From G965207335 sp965207335 (GTDB lineage Bacteria > Pseudomonadota > Gammaproteobacteria > PS1 > Pseudothioglobaceae): a DNA stretch of 64,000 nucleotides. Below are positions 45,314-55,346 of this stretch, in pieces. Position numbers and translations under genes: made by a program. Below the pieces are notes generated by a model that saw only the letters and a program-made list of their open reading frames with translations, made no database searches and had not been told where the DNA came from. The stretch spans positions 1,364,001 to 1,428,000 of the forward strand of contig OZ242267.1 of the NCBI GenBank assembly GCA_965207335.1. Direction: 5' to 3'. Every line of letters starts with the position of its first letter. The first letter of the stretch is position 1.

Positions 45314-47068
45314 TTATATTTCTAGTAGTTTTATTGGGTCTATTTTAAACTGCAGCATATTTGCACTAGGCCTGCCATTGTCGCCACCTTTTCTTTGCAT
45401 CGTGATTTTGCCAATACTAATACTGCCTTTAGGTGATATTTTTATCTCTCCATTACCAAAAAAATTAAGTACTTCATTTATTGATTTTAATATCCATTTT
45501 ATTGGTTCTTCATCTCTAATAATAACTAACATCCATTCAGCAGAGAATTCTCCTCTGCCCTTTAATATATCACTTATTATTAACATTTGATTGTTATTTA
45601 AAAAACTAAGCAGTGCCTTTTGCTCTTGGATTGATAATTCATTAATAAACATTCTTCGATTATCTTTTGTATTTTGTATATATGGTGATAATTCCCCTGT
45701 AAAGTGTTTTAAAATTGTAACAATATCACTAGGAATATTCCATAATTCTTGATAGGTATCAACCCATCTTTTATCTACTTGATTAAAGCCTGATTTATTT
45801 GATACTAATTTAACTTGTAAGTTTTGAATATCAGTTAAATGTTTTAATTTTATTAAAATTCTAATTTTTACTTGAACATCTGATTTATAGGAGCCAGTTA
45901 CTTTATGAGCTTCTACAAATTCTATTTGTTCCAAATTATAATCCATAGTCTCCAACCACGCCTTAGCATAATTATTGTATCTCCAATTATTAAAACAATC
46001 TATAACAAAATATTCATTTTTAAACCCATCTTTTGCTGTTTGTGAGCCTAATTTTTGTTTTTTATCCATATTTTTACCCTCTAAACAGTTGATAAATTCT
46101 AGTACTTTATTAGCTACTGCTTGAACTGTACTAACAGTCATGGCATTACCAGCTTGCTTTAATAAATGCATATCTAAAATATTATCTTTTGCCTTTTGTG
46201 CTTTTTCTTTATCAAAGCCTTGTAGCAACAAAGACTCATAACCTGATAATTTTCTAAATTTTTTATTTCTAATATATAGAATTCCGTGCCTACCTAATCT
46301 TAAAGTTGGAACTCTGTTGTAATATTTTCTTAAATCTGATTGTCTAGTATCTATAACTAAATATTCCTCTTTTAGTAATTCTAAAATATCAAATTTATCT
46401 TTATTGTACTTATTAACCAAATATCTTTTAAAAGACTGGAATGTTTGTTGTTTCTCATCAAAACATAATTGAGCATCATCAATTAAAAATTCTGTAATAT
46501 TAGATTTTTTTTGCTTTTCTGGAAAATTAAAATCAAACTCATTATTACCTAATATTTCTTTTTGTACCCCAACAAAATAAATTCGTTCTCGCATTTGTGG
46601 CACACCATAATCAAGGCTGTTCAACAACTTCCATTTAACATAATATCCAGCCTTGTCTAACTCATCTAAAATTATTTTTAAAGTTTGTCCTTTATCGTGG
46701 TTTATTAAACCTTTTACATTTTCAAATATAAAAAATTTAACAGATTTGGCAATTAAAAATTCTATTAGATAAAATATTATTTCTCCTTTTTTATTAACTT
46801 TGTCATTTATTCCCTTTCTCTGCCCAATTATTGAAAATGCCTGACAAGGAAATCCAGCTATCATTACATCAAAATTAGGTAGTCTATCAGTATTTATTTT
46901 AGTTAAATCGCCAAAATTTTTGCCTTTATCATCAAACAATAAGCGATAAGTTTTTTCTGCATTTTTATCAATTTCAGAGAATCCAACGCATTGCATACCA
47001 AGATTATCAAGTGCCAACCTACCACCACCAATACCAGCACAAAAATCCATAAAGGTTAATTTATTCAT
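45314..47068 (-). CDS. fused DNA cytosine-5 methyltransferase and restriction endonuclease
   Basis: 584 residues. Residues 1-330 are a C5-cytosine methyltransferase: motif I FMDFCAGIGGGR (6-17), motif IV GFPCQAFS with catalytic C75, ENVK, QMRERIYF, and the final GNAMTV. Residues 334-584 look like a separate type II endonuclease: they begin MDKKQKLGSQTAKDGFKNE, contain possible catalytic patches SDVQVKI and LQVKLVSNKSGFNQVDKRW, and the GRGEFSAEWML segment. The second half has its own ATG at 46069 with AGAGGG seven bases upstream, so it can probably also be made as a separate 251-residue protein. The site recognised is unknown. Flanks: convergent lepA, upstream repeat region. Confidence 0.82.
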   Translation of the reverse strand: MNKLTFMDFCAGIGGGRLALDNLGMQCVGFSEIDKNAEKTYRLLFDDKGKNFGDLTKINTDRLPNFDVMIAGFPCQAFSIIGQRKGINDKVNKKGEIIFYLIEFLIAKSVKFFIFENVKGLINHDKGQTLKIILDELDKAGYYVKWKLLNSLDYGVPQMRERIYFVGVQKEILGNNEFDFNFPEKQKKSNITEFLIDDAQLCFDEKQQTFQSFKRYLVNKYNKDKFDILELLKEEYLVIDTRQSDLRKYYNRVPTLRLGRHGILYIRNKKFRKLSGYESLLLQGFDKEKAQKAKDNILDMHLLKQAGNAMTVSTVQAVANKVLEFINCLEGKNMDKKQKLGSQTAKDGFKNEYFVIDCFNNWRYNNYAKAWLETMDYNLEQIEFVEAHKVTGSYKSDVQVKIRILIKLKHLTDIQNLQVKLVSNKSGFNQVDKRWVDTYQELWNIPSDIVTILKHFTGELSPYIQNTKDNRRMFINELSIQEQKALLSFLNNNQMLIISDILKGRGEFSAEWMLVIIRDEEPIKWILKSINEVLNFFGNGEIKISPKGSISIGKITMQRKGGDNGRPSANMLQFKIDPIKLLEI

Positions 47069-47219
47069 AACATAATTTTACTTGCTTTATGAGACATAGT
47101 TACGCCATAATAACACCTAAATTTATTGCTAGGCTAGGGTAATTTATTATGTGCTTTTTCTATATTGAAAGATAAAGGAACACAAACATTAATTATCAGA
47201 TAACATACTACTAATTATA

Positions 47220-48240
47220 TTGTGCTTGTAATACGAGATTGCCACGACTTTTACAAAGTCTCGCAATGACGATGGGTATAATTCTCTCTCGTTATTATGA
47301 GTACTTTTTTTTAATTACATGGGTACTTTTTTTAAATCACACCGCGAATATCTCACGACAAAAATATAACTTACAGGCACAATCTCTATATGGGGAGTTT
47401 GAGGGGCTGTTGTACAATAGTTGTAATGAAGGAATTAGTTCTGCCCCTCAATTAAAAAACAAGCAAATATAGTTAATATGCACTGAATAACCTGTAATTG
47501 CTGTTAGGGGTTTGGGGATACTCCCCAAAGTGAGCTTTGCTTACTATTTTAGGTACTTTTTTTAATAGGCAGTTGGCATAATTCCAATTTGTTATTGTGG
47601 GTACTTTTTTTTAATTACATGGGTACTTTTTTTAAATCACACCGCGAATATCTCACGACAAAAATATAACTTACAGGCACAATCTCTATATGGGGAGTTT
47701 GAGGGGCTGTTGTACAATAGTTGTAATGAAGGAATTAGTTCTGCCCCTCAATTAAAAAACAAGCAAATATAGTTAATATGCACTGAATAACCTGTAATTG
47801 CTGTTAGGGGTTTGGGGATACTCCCCAAAGTGAGCTTTGCTTACTATTTTAGGTACTTTTTTTAAATTACATCGCTTTTATAAGACGAGATTGCCACGAC
47901 TTTTACAAGTCTCGCAATGACGGTGGGCATAATTCTCTCTCGTTATTATGAGTACTTTTTTTAATTACACCGCATTACAACCAACACCCATAAAACAAAT
48001 ATCTCACGACAAAAATATAACTTATAGGCACAATATCTATATGGGGAGTTTGAGGGGCGGTTGTACGGTGAGAGACCTTTGCACAAACATGAATAATCAT
48101 CAGAACCCCGCTTTCCACTCACTTGATAATTTTTATCAAACCAGCCTTAGAACAACTAGGGCAGGATTGATAAAATATCATCAATTAAGCAAAAATCAGA
48201 GCTCTGCTAATCATCTCTATTTATGCAAAGATCTCTAATA
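47220..48240. repeat. repeat family A cluster at 47-48 kb (300-bp tandem pair plus partial copy)
   Basis: A 300-bp unit is present twice in tandem: GTTATTATGAGTAC at 47291 and GTTATTGTGGGTAC at 47591 open equal stretches that carry CTATATGGGGAGTTTGAGGG, GGGGATACTCCCC and the TTTGCTTAC palindrome. A partial third copy starts near 47941 and is broken by a MITE at 48072. Open frames across it are repeat artefacts. The 150 bp 47069-47219 upstream of the methyltransferase hold no gene. The stretch 48241-48443 shows only a GGGTGTTTTTTTAAACACC hairpin near 48384. Confidence 0.9.
48072..48235. mobile_element. MITE family B, diverged copy nested in family A
   Basis: Ends GAGACCTTTGCACAAAC and ATTTATGCAAAGATCTC. 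It is inserted at the same place in family A (after TTGTACGGTGA) as the 36-kb copies, but its right flank is different, so a deletion or recombination followed. Interior type as at 40053-40216. Confidence 0.85.
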
Positions 48241-48443
48241 AAAAAACAAGCAAAAGTAAGCGAAGCTTACTACTTTGTTAGCAACATAAATGACTTTACT
48301 ACTTATTACCTAGCATTTTGCTAGTAGATAGTACCTCTTCTGTATAATTACCTTTAACTAACTCTTTTTAGTTTTTAACAAACTGGGTGTTTTTTTAAAC
48401 ACCACTAAATTCAAGTAACTTTTTATTATATTAATTACTAACA

Positions 48444-49571
48444 ATGAAAACAAAGGCAATACTTTTTATATTTTTATTGTTACTGTCAATATCTCAGGTG
48501 ATAGCTGATGTAATAAATCCGTCACTTATTGAAATTACCATACACAATGATAATAGTATAGAGCTTAATATTCGTGCTAATATTGAAGCAATATTATCCG
48601 ATAGTAACTTATATAAAAATAGTAAAAATTCTCCAAATGTAAAAAAATATGATACTTTAAGAGCTATGCATGCTATTGATATAGAAAATATATTTTTACA
48701 ATATCTAACAAAGTTTTTGGATAATATATCAATAAAATTTGATAATAATAAAACTAAATTAAATTTAATATCTATAACAACTCCAGACATAGGTTATCAA
48801 GGCAGGGAAAGAGTTAGTTTAATTAAGTTTAGTGCTAAATTAAATAATATGCCAAAAACTATGCTATGGAATTACCATAGCAATTATGGCGATAATGCTT
48901 ATCGTTATCGTTTTTACCAAAAAAATGAATACACATGGCAAGATTGGCACTGGCTAAAAAACAATAATAACAGCGGATTGATTAAATTAAAAACTCCTAA
49001 AAAATTCACTAATAGTCAAATATTAATGCAATACATAAATATAGGTTATTACCATATACTACCTAAGGGCTTAGACCATATTTTATTTATAATAGGTATT
49101 GCTATACTAGGTTTACCTTGGCGTAAATTATTAATGATGATAACTATCTTTACCATAGCCCATAGTATAACTCTATCACTATCTATTTATAATATAGTTA
49201 AACTGCCAATACAAATAGTAGAATCTCTTATTGCTTTATCAATAGCATATATTGGTATAGAGGTTTTATTGAATAGAGTTAAATATAATTTTCAAGCCAT
49301 AGTAATATTTTTATTTGGCTTATTGCACGGTTTAGGTTTTGCATTTATATTAGAAAACTTCAATATGCAACAAAATACATTTTTATTATCGCTAGCAGGT
49401 TTTAATATAGGAATAGAGTTAGGGCAAATAAGTATAATACTTGCTGTACTGTTAACTATTTATTTAGTTAAAAAAATTACTACAAACCATAAAAAATACC
49501 TTATAAGACCTGCTGCAATTTTTATAACAGTTACTGGCTTATTATGGGTAATAGAGATTTTTTTGTTATAA
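48444..49571 (+). CDS. HupE/UreJ-like membrane protein
   Basis: A 375-residue protein with a signal peptide (residues 1-21), a periplasmic domain of about 170 residues and a C-terminal membrane domain of about six helices. The segment GYYHILPKGLDHILFIIGIA followed by TIFTIAHSITLSLSIYNIV and VESLIALSIAYIGIE is the mark of the HupE/UreJ_2 family. Members are suspected metal (nickel) permeases or accessory proteins, but here no hydrogenase or urease gene is near, so function stays open. It lies 67 bp upstream of the paired secreted proteins on the same strand. Confidence 0.8.
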   Translation: MKTKAILFIFLLLLSISQVIADVINPSLIEITIHNDNSIELNIRANIEAILSDSNLYKNSKNSPNVKKYDTLRAMHAIDIENIFLQYLTKFLDNISIKFDNNKTKLNLISITTPDIGYQGRERVSLIKFSAKLNNMPKTMLWNYHSNYGDNAYRYRFYQKNEYTWQDWHWLKNNNNSGLIKLKTPKKFTNSQILMQYINIGYYHILPKGLDHILFIIGIAILGLPWRKLLMMITIFTIAHSITLSLSIYNIVKLPIQIVESLIALSIAYIGIEVLLNRVKYNFQAIVIFLFGLLHGLGFAFILENFNMQQNTFLLSLAGFNIGIELGQISIILAVLLTIYLVKKITTNHKKYLIRPAAIFITVTGLLWVIEIFLL

Positions 49572-49638
49572 TACATAAACACTATATATTTTTTATAATT
49601 TATGTATAATGCATTAACTTACTAATTATTTTTTAATT

Positions 49639-50562
49639 ATGTTTTCAATAAGCAAAATATTTGTTATTACTGTTTTATTGTTGCCATTGCTATATTCTTG
49701 TAAATTGTTAGACAGTAAGATATTTAGTAAAAGCAAGGTAACAGCAGATAAACAAACTACTACTACATCTGAATTACCGCCAAGCTTAGATACGCAGCAA
49801 ACAACAATAATACCATACGATAAAACTATATCTGTTGCAAAATATGACGGTCCGTTTGATATTGTTGATGAACGAGCTAATTTATTATTATCTAATTGGT
49901 TACTTAGACCTAGCGAATTACCTAATTTTAAAGGAGAGAAACCTGTAAAAACAGTAACACTACAATCAATACTGCTAACAAAAAGAGAGTTTGAAACAAT
50001 AGAAGAATTCCAAAAAAGAGTTCAATTACAAGAACAAGAAAGGGCAATTGAAATTAGAATTTTAGAAGATAAGTATCAAGATAGTGCAAATAAATATAAT
50101 AATAGTGTTAGGCTATATAATGAAGCACTATCTGAGGAAAAAAGAATTAGAAACAACAAGGCTGAAACAAAATATTGGGAGTTTGTAAATACCATATTAC
50201 AGGATATTCTAGGAAATCCAAATATTAAATTAGTAGAATATAATGCCGATAAGCAGTTATTTTATTCTATACTAGGCTCTACAAAAAGTAATTTATCACA
50301 ATGGATAGGAATAGAGATACCAGTGGAAAAAGCAAAATTAGTGCGTAAGAATCAAAATAATATATTACCTATACTAGAATTTACGAAAAATTCAAATAGC
50401 GAATTAATAATAAAGAAAATAAGCATAAATATTGGGGCTACTAGTTATGAATCTAAAATGATAAATAAACCAGTAATTAACTCTTACGAGCATATTGTTC
50501 GCTCAAAACCTATCAATATTGTTGATAATTATTTGAAAATAAATGAAGGGAATGAAAAATGA
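49639..50562 (+). CDS. putative lipoprotein with coiled coil, paralogue a
   Basis: A 307-residue exported protein. The N-terminal hydrophobic segment ends LLPLLYSC, a lipobox with acceptor cysteine at residue 21. Residues about 110-185 are predicted coiled coil, rich in Glu/Gln/Arg/Lys (REFETIEEFQKRVQLQEQER). Then KYWEFVNTILQDILGNP and KLVEYNADKQLFYSILGS, motifs shared with the next gene. I recognise no named family. The two genes are tandem duplicates (shared RPSE motif, EFE..EF..RV, KYWEFV, EYNAD, SQW). Stop codon overlaps the next ATG by 4 bp, so they are cotranscribed. A role at the envelope is inferred only from the signal. Confidence 0.65.
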   Translation: MFSISKIFVITVLLLPLLYSCKLLDSKIFSKSKVTADKQTTTTSELPPSLDTQQTTIIPYDKTISVAKYDGPFDIVDERANLLLSNWLLRPSELPNFKGEKPVKTVTLQSILLTKREFETIEEFQKRVQLQEQERAIEIRILEDKYQDSANKYNNSVRLYNEALSEEKRIRNNKAETKYWEFVNTILQDILGNPNIKLVEYNADKQLFYSILGSTKSNLSQWIGIEIPVEKAKLVRKNQNNILPILEFTKNSNSELIIKKISINIGATSYESKMINKPVINSYEHIVRSKPINIVDNYLKINEGNEK

Positions 50563-51362
50563 ATAAAAAAACTATTTTTTTAACACTGATATTTACTTTT
50601 ATAGGTTCACAAGTTATTGCTACAGACAATGGTGCTACATGGGATAAAAAATCATATTTACCATTTGAAGTCATCTCATCTGTTGCTAATAATCGCCTTG
50701 TAGAATGGTTAAATAGACCTTCTGAAGTTAAACTCTTTTCATTAGAAAAACCTAAAGTACCTAAAGTACCTAAAGTACCTACTTTGATAAAAAGTGAGTT
50801 TGAATCTACCCAACAATTTGAGATTAGAGTAGATATTGCACAAAAAAAATACAATGGTGCTGTTAATGTGTTACAACGAAAATTTCAAAAACAAAAAAAT
50901 AACTACAACCAAGCAGTTAAAGAATATAATTTATCTCTAGAAGTTGAAAAAAGAAGAAGAAAATCTTTGGCTGAAAGCAAATATTGGGAGTTTGTATTTG
51001 AAGCTTTTTCAATAGAATTAGGCGAACCTACACTTAAACTAATAGAATACAATGCTGATTTAAGTGTTTTTTATGCTATATTAACATCATCTAGAAGTGT
51101 GTTCTCACAATGGGTTTCAATTAATGTACCGTTAAGCAATGCCAAAAATTTAAAGGAAAATTCTAGTCAAGCACTTCCTATTATTAGATTTGACAAAAAT
51201 TCTAACAATGAATTAATAATATCTAATATTAGTGTTGCATTTGGCAAACATAAATACAGGGCTAAACTTATTAATAAACCTGCTGATTTATCTAAGGTAA
51301 TAAAAGAAACATTAGAAGATAAAAAAGTTCAAAATATAGGTAGATTCTTAAAAGTTGAATAA
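50559..51362 (+). CDS. exported protein with coiled coil, paralogue b
   Basis: A 267-residue paralogue of the preceding gene. Signal peptide MNKKTIFLTLIFTFIGSQVIA without a lipobox, so it is likely free in the periplasm whereas its neighbour is lipid-anchored. Shared motifs: RLVEWLNRPSEVKLF, then KSEFESTQQFEIRV, coiled coil, ESKYWEFVFEAF, LIEYNADLSVFYAILTSS, SQWVSI. It contains a small tandem repeat KVPKVPKVP (nine-base DNA repeat at 50754-50780). It overlaps the previous gene by 4 bp and the next by 1 bp. The pairing of an anchored and a soluble form suggests they work together, which is inference. Confidence 0.65.
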   Translation: MNKKTIFLTLIFTFIGSQVIATDNGATWDKKSYLPFEVISSVANNRLVEWLNRPSEVKLFSLEKPKVPKVPKVPTLIKSEFESTQQFEIRVDIAQKKYNGAVNVLQRKFQKQKNNYNQAVKEYNLSLEVEKRRRKSLAESKYWEFVFEAFSIELGEPTLKLIEYNADLSVFYAILTSSRSVFSQWVSINVPLSNAKNLKENSSQALPIIRFDKNSNNELIISNISVAFGKHKYRAKLINKPADLSKVIKETLEDKKVQNIGRFLKVE

Positions 51363-52027
51363 TGTCAATTGTTGATTTTTTGCATAAACTTGCATTAATA
51401 TACATAATATTTACTATATCTATGGTATTAACTATAAAATCTTATGGTGATACCGTTTGGAAGCCTTATTCCATAACAAAAACACCAGTTAATACTAATA
51501 GACAACGAGGCATTGTTATTCCTGCTGATACCATAAATAATTCACTTAATGATAAAGTAGATTCCGCTAATATTGTGTCTAAAATATTTCCTAATAGTAC
51601 TAGTAAAATAAACAAAGATAAAAGCTTATTAAACAAAAATATAAATATAAATTTATTAAATAAAGATAATGAAATAAGAAGCTTATTATCTAAAAATGTC
51701 AAGCTAAGAGATAATGTAAAGTTAGATATTCTAAAAAGAGATAGGCAAATTAGCAACTTAATTATTACAAATAATGAGTTAAAAAGTAAAGCTATATCTT
51801 TAAACAAAAAGGTTTCTAAACTATCTGTATAACTTAGAAGAATATCAAGCTCAGCAATTAAAAAGGAATATGCCTTTCAAGGTCAAGAAGCTATGCAAAA
51901 ACAAATTAATGACCTAAATTTAATAGTTAAAAAGATTCGTGTAAATGCTAGTAGTAGATGCCATAAATTTAAAAAATTTATTACTGATAATAACATTAAA
52001 TATCAAGCAGATTGTCAATTACTATAA
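51362..52027 (+). pseudogene. exported coiled-coil protein, interrupted by an in-frame stop
   Basis: The frame opens with MSIVDFLHKLALIYIIFTIS (signal or membrane segment) and runs as a Lys/Asn/Leu-rich coiled coil to TAA at 51830-51832. The same frame then stays open for 65 more codons to TAA at 52025-52027, with continuing coiled-coil character (KKEYAFQGQEAMQKQINDLN, then FKKFITDNNIKYQADCQLL). A neighbouring frame gives NLEEYQAQQLK across the stop, so two compensating one-base shifts are an alternative to a single nonsense change. The gene is therefore interrupted, translated by readthrough, or affected by sequence errors in A-runs. It overlaps paralogue b by one base and ends at a partial MITE. 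Confidence 0.6.
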
Positions 52028-52132
52028 AAGAGATTAAACCAGCCTTAGCCCTGCTATGACAAAGTTTAATAAAATAACTAATTCAGCAAAAATTGAATTT
52101 TTACTAATCACCCCTATTTATGCAAAGGTCTC
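52028..52132. mobile_element. MITE family B, left-truncated copy
   Basis: The right part of the element is intact and ends ATTTATGCAAAGGTCTC; the left terminus is missing (starts AGAGATTAAACCAGCC). It directly follows the interrupted gene. The next 208 bp (52133-52340) hold no gene but contain a short dispersed repeat (52251-52315) also seen near 27454 and 62999. Confidence 0.85.
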
Positions 52133-52340
52133 AAAAAATAATATAATTTCTTAAAACCTGTCAAAAAATACTGCTATATTAATTAATAAGGTTATTTGGT
52201 AAGAAAATAAAGTTTGAGTTAATGCTAGGCTAACTTAATACTCTATCATCTACATAAAAGCTTGTTAAGATACTGTACAAAAATTGCTGATTTATGCAAA
52301 AAAGCATAGTTAAAAAGCAATGTTACACACATAAATTTCC

Positions 52341-53165
52341 TTATGTTGTACTCTTTAACTCATTTAATATACCACTAGTATCTGGCTTTTTTTGATGCCA
52401 AAATTCAAATGCCAATGCTGCCTGTTCTACCAGCATACCCAAGCCGTCTATTGCTTTTTTAGCACCGTTTATCATTGCCCAGCTTATAAATGGAGTTTTA
52501 GCATTGTACATTAAATCATAACATAATGCTCCGCAAGCAACACCATCTGGCAAATCTAACATAGTATTAGTTAAAGAGGCAGAAGTAGCATTAATAATAA
52601 TATCTACTGGGGTAGGTTTTATTTTATGTAAACCAAATCCACAAGTATTGCCATATTTAGCAAAGTTTTTGGCTAATTTTATAGCTTTTTCTGCACTGCG
52701 ATTGGCAATCATTATTTTATGTGGTTTCTCTGCTAGCATAGCATACAAAATACCAGAACTAGCTCCGCCAGCACCTAGTATTAGTATAGTAGCATCTTTT
52801 AATTGGCATTTTAAATTTTTGTTTAAGTCAGTAACTAAGCCATTGCCGTCTGTATTATCTCCTATTAATTGATTATTTGATACTTTAATAGTATTAACAG
52901 AACAGGCTATTTGAGCAACTGTTGTTGTTTTAGTACAAATATTAAAAGCTTGTTTTTTAAATGGTGCGGTAATATTAAAACCTACACCACCGTTTTTAAT
53001 AAACTTATTAATAGTTGTGTCAAAATTATGTATTTCTGCTATTATTTTTTGATAGTCAATATTTAGGCTAAACTGCTTGGCAAAATTTTGATGTATTTGT
53101 GGTGATAAACTATGTTGTATAGGATTGCCAAATACTGCATATTTTGTTAAATTATTAATAACCAT
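52341..53165 (-). CDS. aroE: shikimate dehydrogenase
   Basis: A 274-residue AroE (E. coli 272) that reduces 3-dehydroshikimate with NADPH. Substrate-binding start YAVFGNPIQHSLSPQIHQNF, catalytic lysine in FNITAPFKKQAF, DNTDGNGLV, nucleotide-binding ILGAGGASSGILYA and the C-terminal DGLGMLVEQAALAFEFW. The ATG directly abuts the rne stop codon (0 bp gap), so the two are likely cotranscribed with rne first. No oddity. Confidence 0.96.
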   Translation of the reverse strand: MVINNLTKYAVFGNPIQHSLSPQIHQNFAKQFSLNIDYQKIIAEIHNFDTTINKFIKNGGVGFNITAPFKKQAFNICTKTTTVAQIACSVNTIKVSNNQLIGDNTDGNGLVTDLNKNLKCQLKDATILILGAGGASSGILYAMLAEKPHKIMIANRSAEKAIKLAKNFAKYGNTCGFGLHKIKPTPVDIIINATSASLTNTMLDLPDGVACGALCYDLMYNAKTPFISWAMINGAKKAIDGLGMLVEQAALAFEFWHQKKPDTSGILNELKSTT

Positions 53166-54911
53166 TTATACTGCTATTTTTTTATTTCGTTTGGGATTGG
53201 GTTTTCTTCTGTTATTATTTATAGGTTTTGTTTTATTAAACTTTGTTTTATTAGGTTTTTTATTAAATAAGTTATTAATTATTTTTTTAATAATAGATTC
53301 TTTATTATTATTTGTTGGTAGCGGTTTGTTAGGATGATAAATATCAATGGCAGGAATATCAGCAATATGTTTTTTGGTTAATATATCAGGCAATTCACTT
53401 CTGGATATACCTTGATAACTTTTGTGTTCTGGCTTACTTGATACGGTTTTCTTCTTAATATCATAATAAGGAAATTGCTTATGGGCATGAGGCAATAAAA
53501 TTATTTTGACTTTATGTTTATCTTCTAGTCTTAGAATATAGTTTCTTTTTTCATTTAATAAATATGTTATTACCTCAACTGTTGATTTAATAATTACTTC
53601 AACCGTAGAATTAGAGGCATTGCAATTATTTTCTAGTTGCCTTAATATTTGTAGTGCTAATCCAGGCACAGTTTGCATAGCACCAGAGCCACTACACTTA
53701 TCACAAGTTCTATTTATTGCCTCAGATATAGAGCTACGAATTCTTTGCCTAGACATTTCTAATAACCCAAAATTAGATATAACTCCAATATGGGTTCTAG
53801 CTCTGTCTTTTTCTACTGCTTTTTGCATAGCATTAACAACATTTTTTTTATGCTCTTCTACATTCATATCAATAAAATCAATAACAATTAATCCACCTAC
53901 ATCTCTTAGTTGTAATTGCTTTGCTATTTCTTTAGAGGCTTCAATATTAGTGCTATATGCAGTATCTTCAATATTTATTCCTTTATTTGCTTTGGCAGAA
54001 TTAATATCAATAGCGGTAAGTGCTTCTGCGGTATCAAAAACTATGGTTCCTCCAGATTTTAATGATACTTCTCGTTTAAAAACATTATTAATCTGGTTTT
54101 CAATACCCATATGATTAAATAATGATTTTTCATCAATATTAAAAAATTTAATCTTATGCAAGTAATGAGGCAGTACAAAAGATATAAATTCCTTTGTTTG
54201 CTTAAACATATTTAAGTCATCAATAATAACACTGTCTATATCGGTTCTTAGATAATCTCTAATACTACGAATTACTATATTACTTTCTTTGTAGATTAAA
54301 AACGGTGCCTTACTATCTTGACTAGCTTTTATGATAGACTTCCATAATACACTTAAATAATCTACTTCCCATTGTATTTCCTCTTTGCTTTTACCAGATG
54401 CCATTGTTCTTAGAATTATGCAAGTATTTTCTGGGATATTTAATTCTTTAGCTATTATTTGGAGATTTTTCCTATAATTTGCATGCACTTGTTTAGAGAT
54501 ATTAACACTATCTTTTTTAGTAGGCATATAAATCATATAAGTACCTACTAGACTTATATAAGTTGTAAGTGCAGCACCTTTATTGCCTCTTTCCTCTTTT
54601 TCTATTTGTACAATAACTTCTTGACCTTCTTTAACTATGTCAGAAATTTTTAACTTTTCTTTGTTGTTACCATTAGGATAGTATTGACTAGATATTTCTT
54701 TGAAAGACAAGAATCCTTGACGGTCTTTACCATAATTTACAAATACCGCCTCTAAACTTTCTTCGACTCTTGAAATCCTGCCTTTGTATATATTGCCTTT
54801 ATTTTTTTGGTTTAAGTTGCTTTCTATGTCTAGCTCTGTTAATTGTTTATTTTTGACAACAGCAACCCTAACCTCCTCTTTGTGAGTGGCATTTATTAAT
54901 ATTTGATTCAT
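53166..54911 (-). CDS. rne: ribonuclease E, short form
   Basis: 581 residues. The catalytic half is complete: start MNQILINATHKEEVRVAVV, S1 domain (about 38-125), DNase I-like region with VFDTAEALTAIDINSAK and DLIVIDFIDM-like block (here VGGLIVIDFIDMNVEEHKKN) that binds the catalytic metal, and the zinc link CDKCSGSG. The E. coli enzyme has about 1060 residues with a long scaffold domain; here only a short lysine/asparagine-rich tail remains (KPNKTKFNKTKPINNNRR). The N-terminus fits RNase E better than RNase G. It is the main endonuclease of mRNA decay and rRNA processing. A 435-bp region without a gene precedes it (54912-55346), which could be a long regulatory 5' leader as known for E. coli rne. 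Confidence 0.9.
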   Translation of the reverse strand: MNQILINATHKEEVRVAVVKNKQLTELDIESNLNQKNKGNIYKGRISRVEESLEAVFVNYGKDRQGFLSFKEISSQYYPNGNNKEKLKISDIVKEGQEVIVQIEKEERGNKGAALTTYISLVGTYMIYMPTKKDSVNISKQVHANYRKNLQIIAKELNIPENTCIILRTMASGKSKEEIQWEVDYLSVLWKSIIKASQDSKAPFLIYKESNIVIRSIRDYLRTDIDSVIIDDLNMFKQTKEFISFVLPHYLHKIKFFNIDEKSLFNHMGIENQINNVFKREVSLKSGGTIVFDTAEALTAIDINSAKANKGINIEDTAYSTNIEASKEIAKQLQLRDVGGLIVIDFIDMNVEEHKKNVVNAMQKAVEKDRARTHIGVISNFGLLEMSRQRIRSSISEAINRTCDKCSGSGAMQTVPGLALQILRQLENNCNASNSTVEVIIKSTVEVITYLLNEKRNYILRLEDKHKVKIILLPHAHKQFPYYDIKKKTVSSKPEHKSYQGISRSELPDILTKKHIADIPAIDIYHPNKPLPTNNNKESIIKKIINNLFNKKPNKTKFNKTKPINNNRRKPNPKRNKKIAV

Positions 54912-55346
54912 TTTTGTTCCTTTGTGTGTGAACTATGAATCGCAAAAAATAATTTAACATAGGATATTTATTAATTTGTATTATTTACTAATACCGTAAA
55001 AAGTACTGTTTGTAATATTCATAAGTAGCTGTTTTAGTTAATAATATGTAAAATTTTATTAGTTTAAGTTATATATTTTGCAATTCTGCGCTCTTGATTC
55101 TGTTAATATGTTATTCAATTTTTATTCGTGTTATGAATTTATTGTTTGCCTTAATGAACTCCTAAAATAAATACGATTAAATTATAAAAAATTTCTTATA
55201 AAACAATAATTCAGAGTATCATTAAGCAGTTAAATAACTACAATTACCTTATCTTTTATATATCAACCTAACTATATTATATAAGTTGATAATATTTTAA
55301 AATAAATAGTATTGTATCATTTTTTTTAACTAATATAATATTAAAT

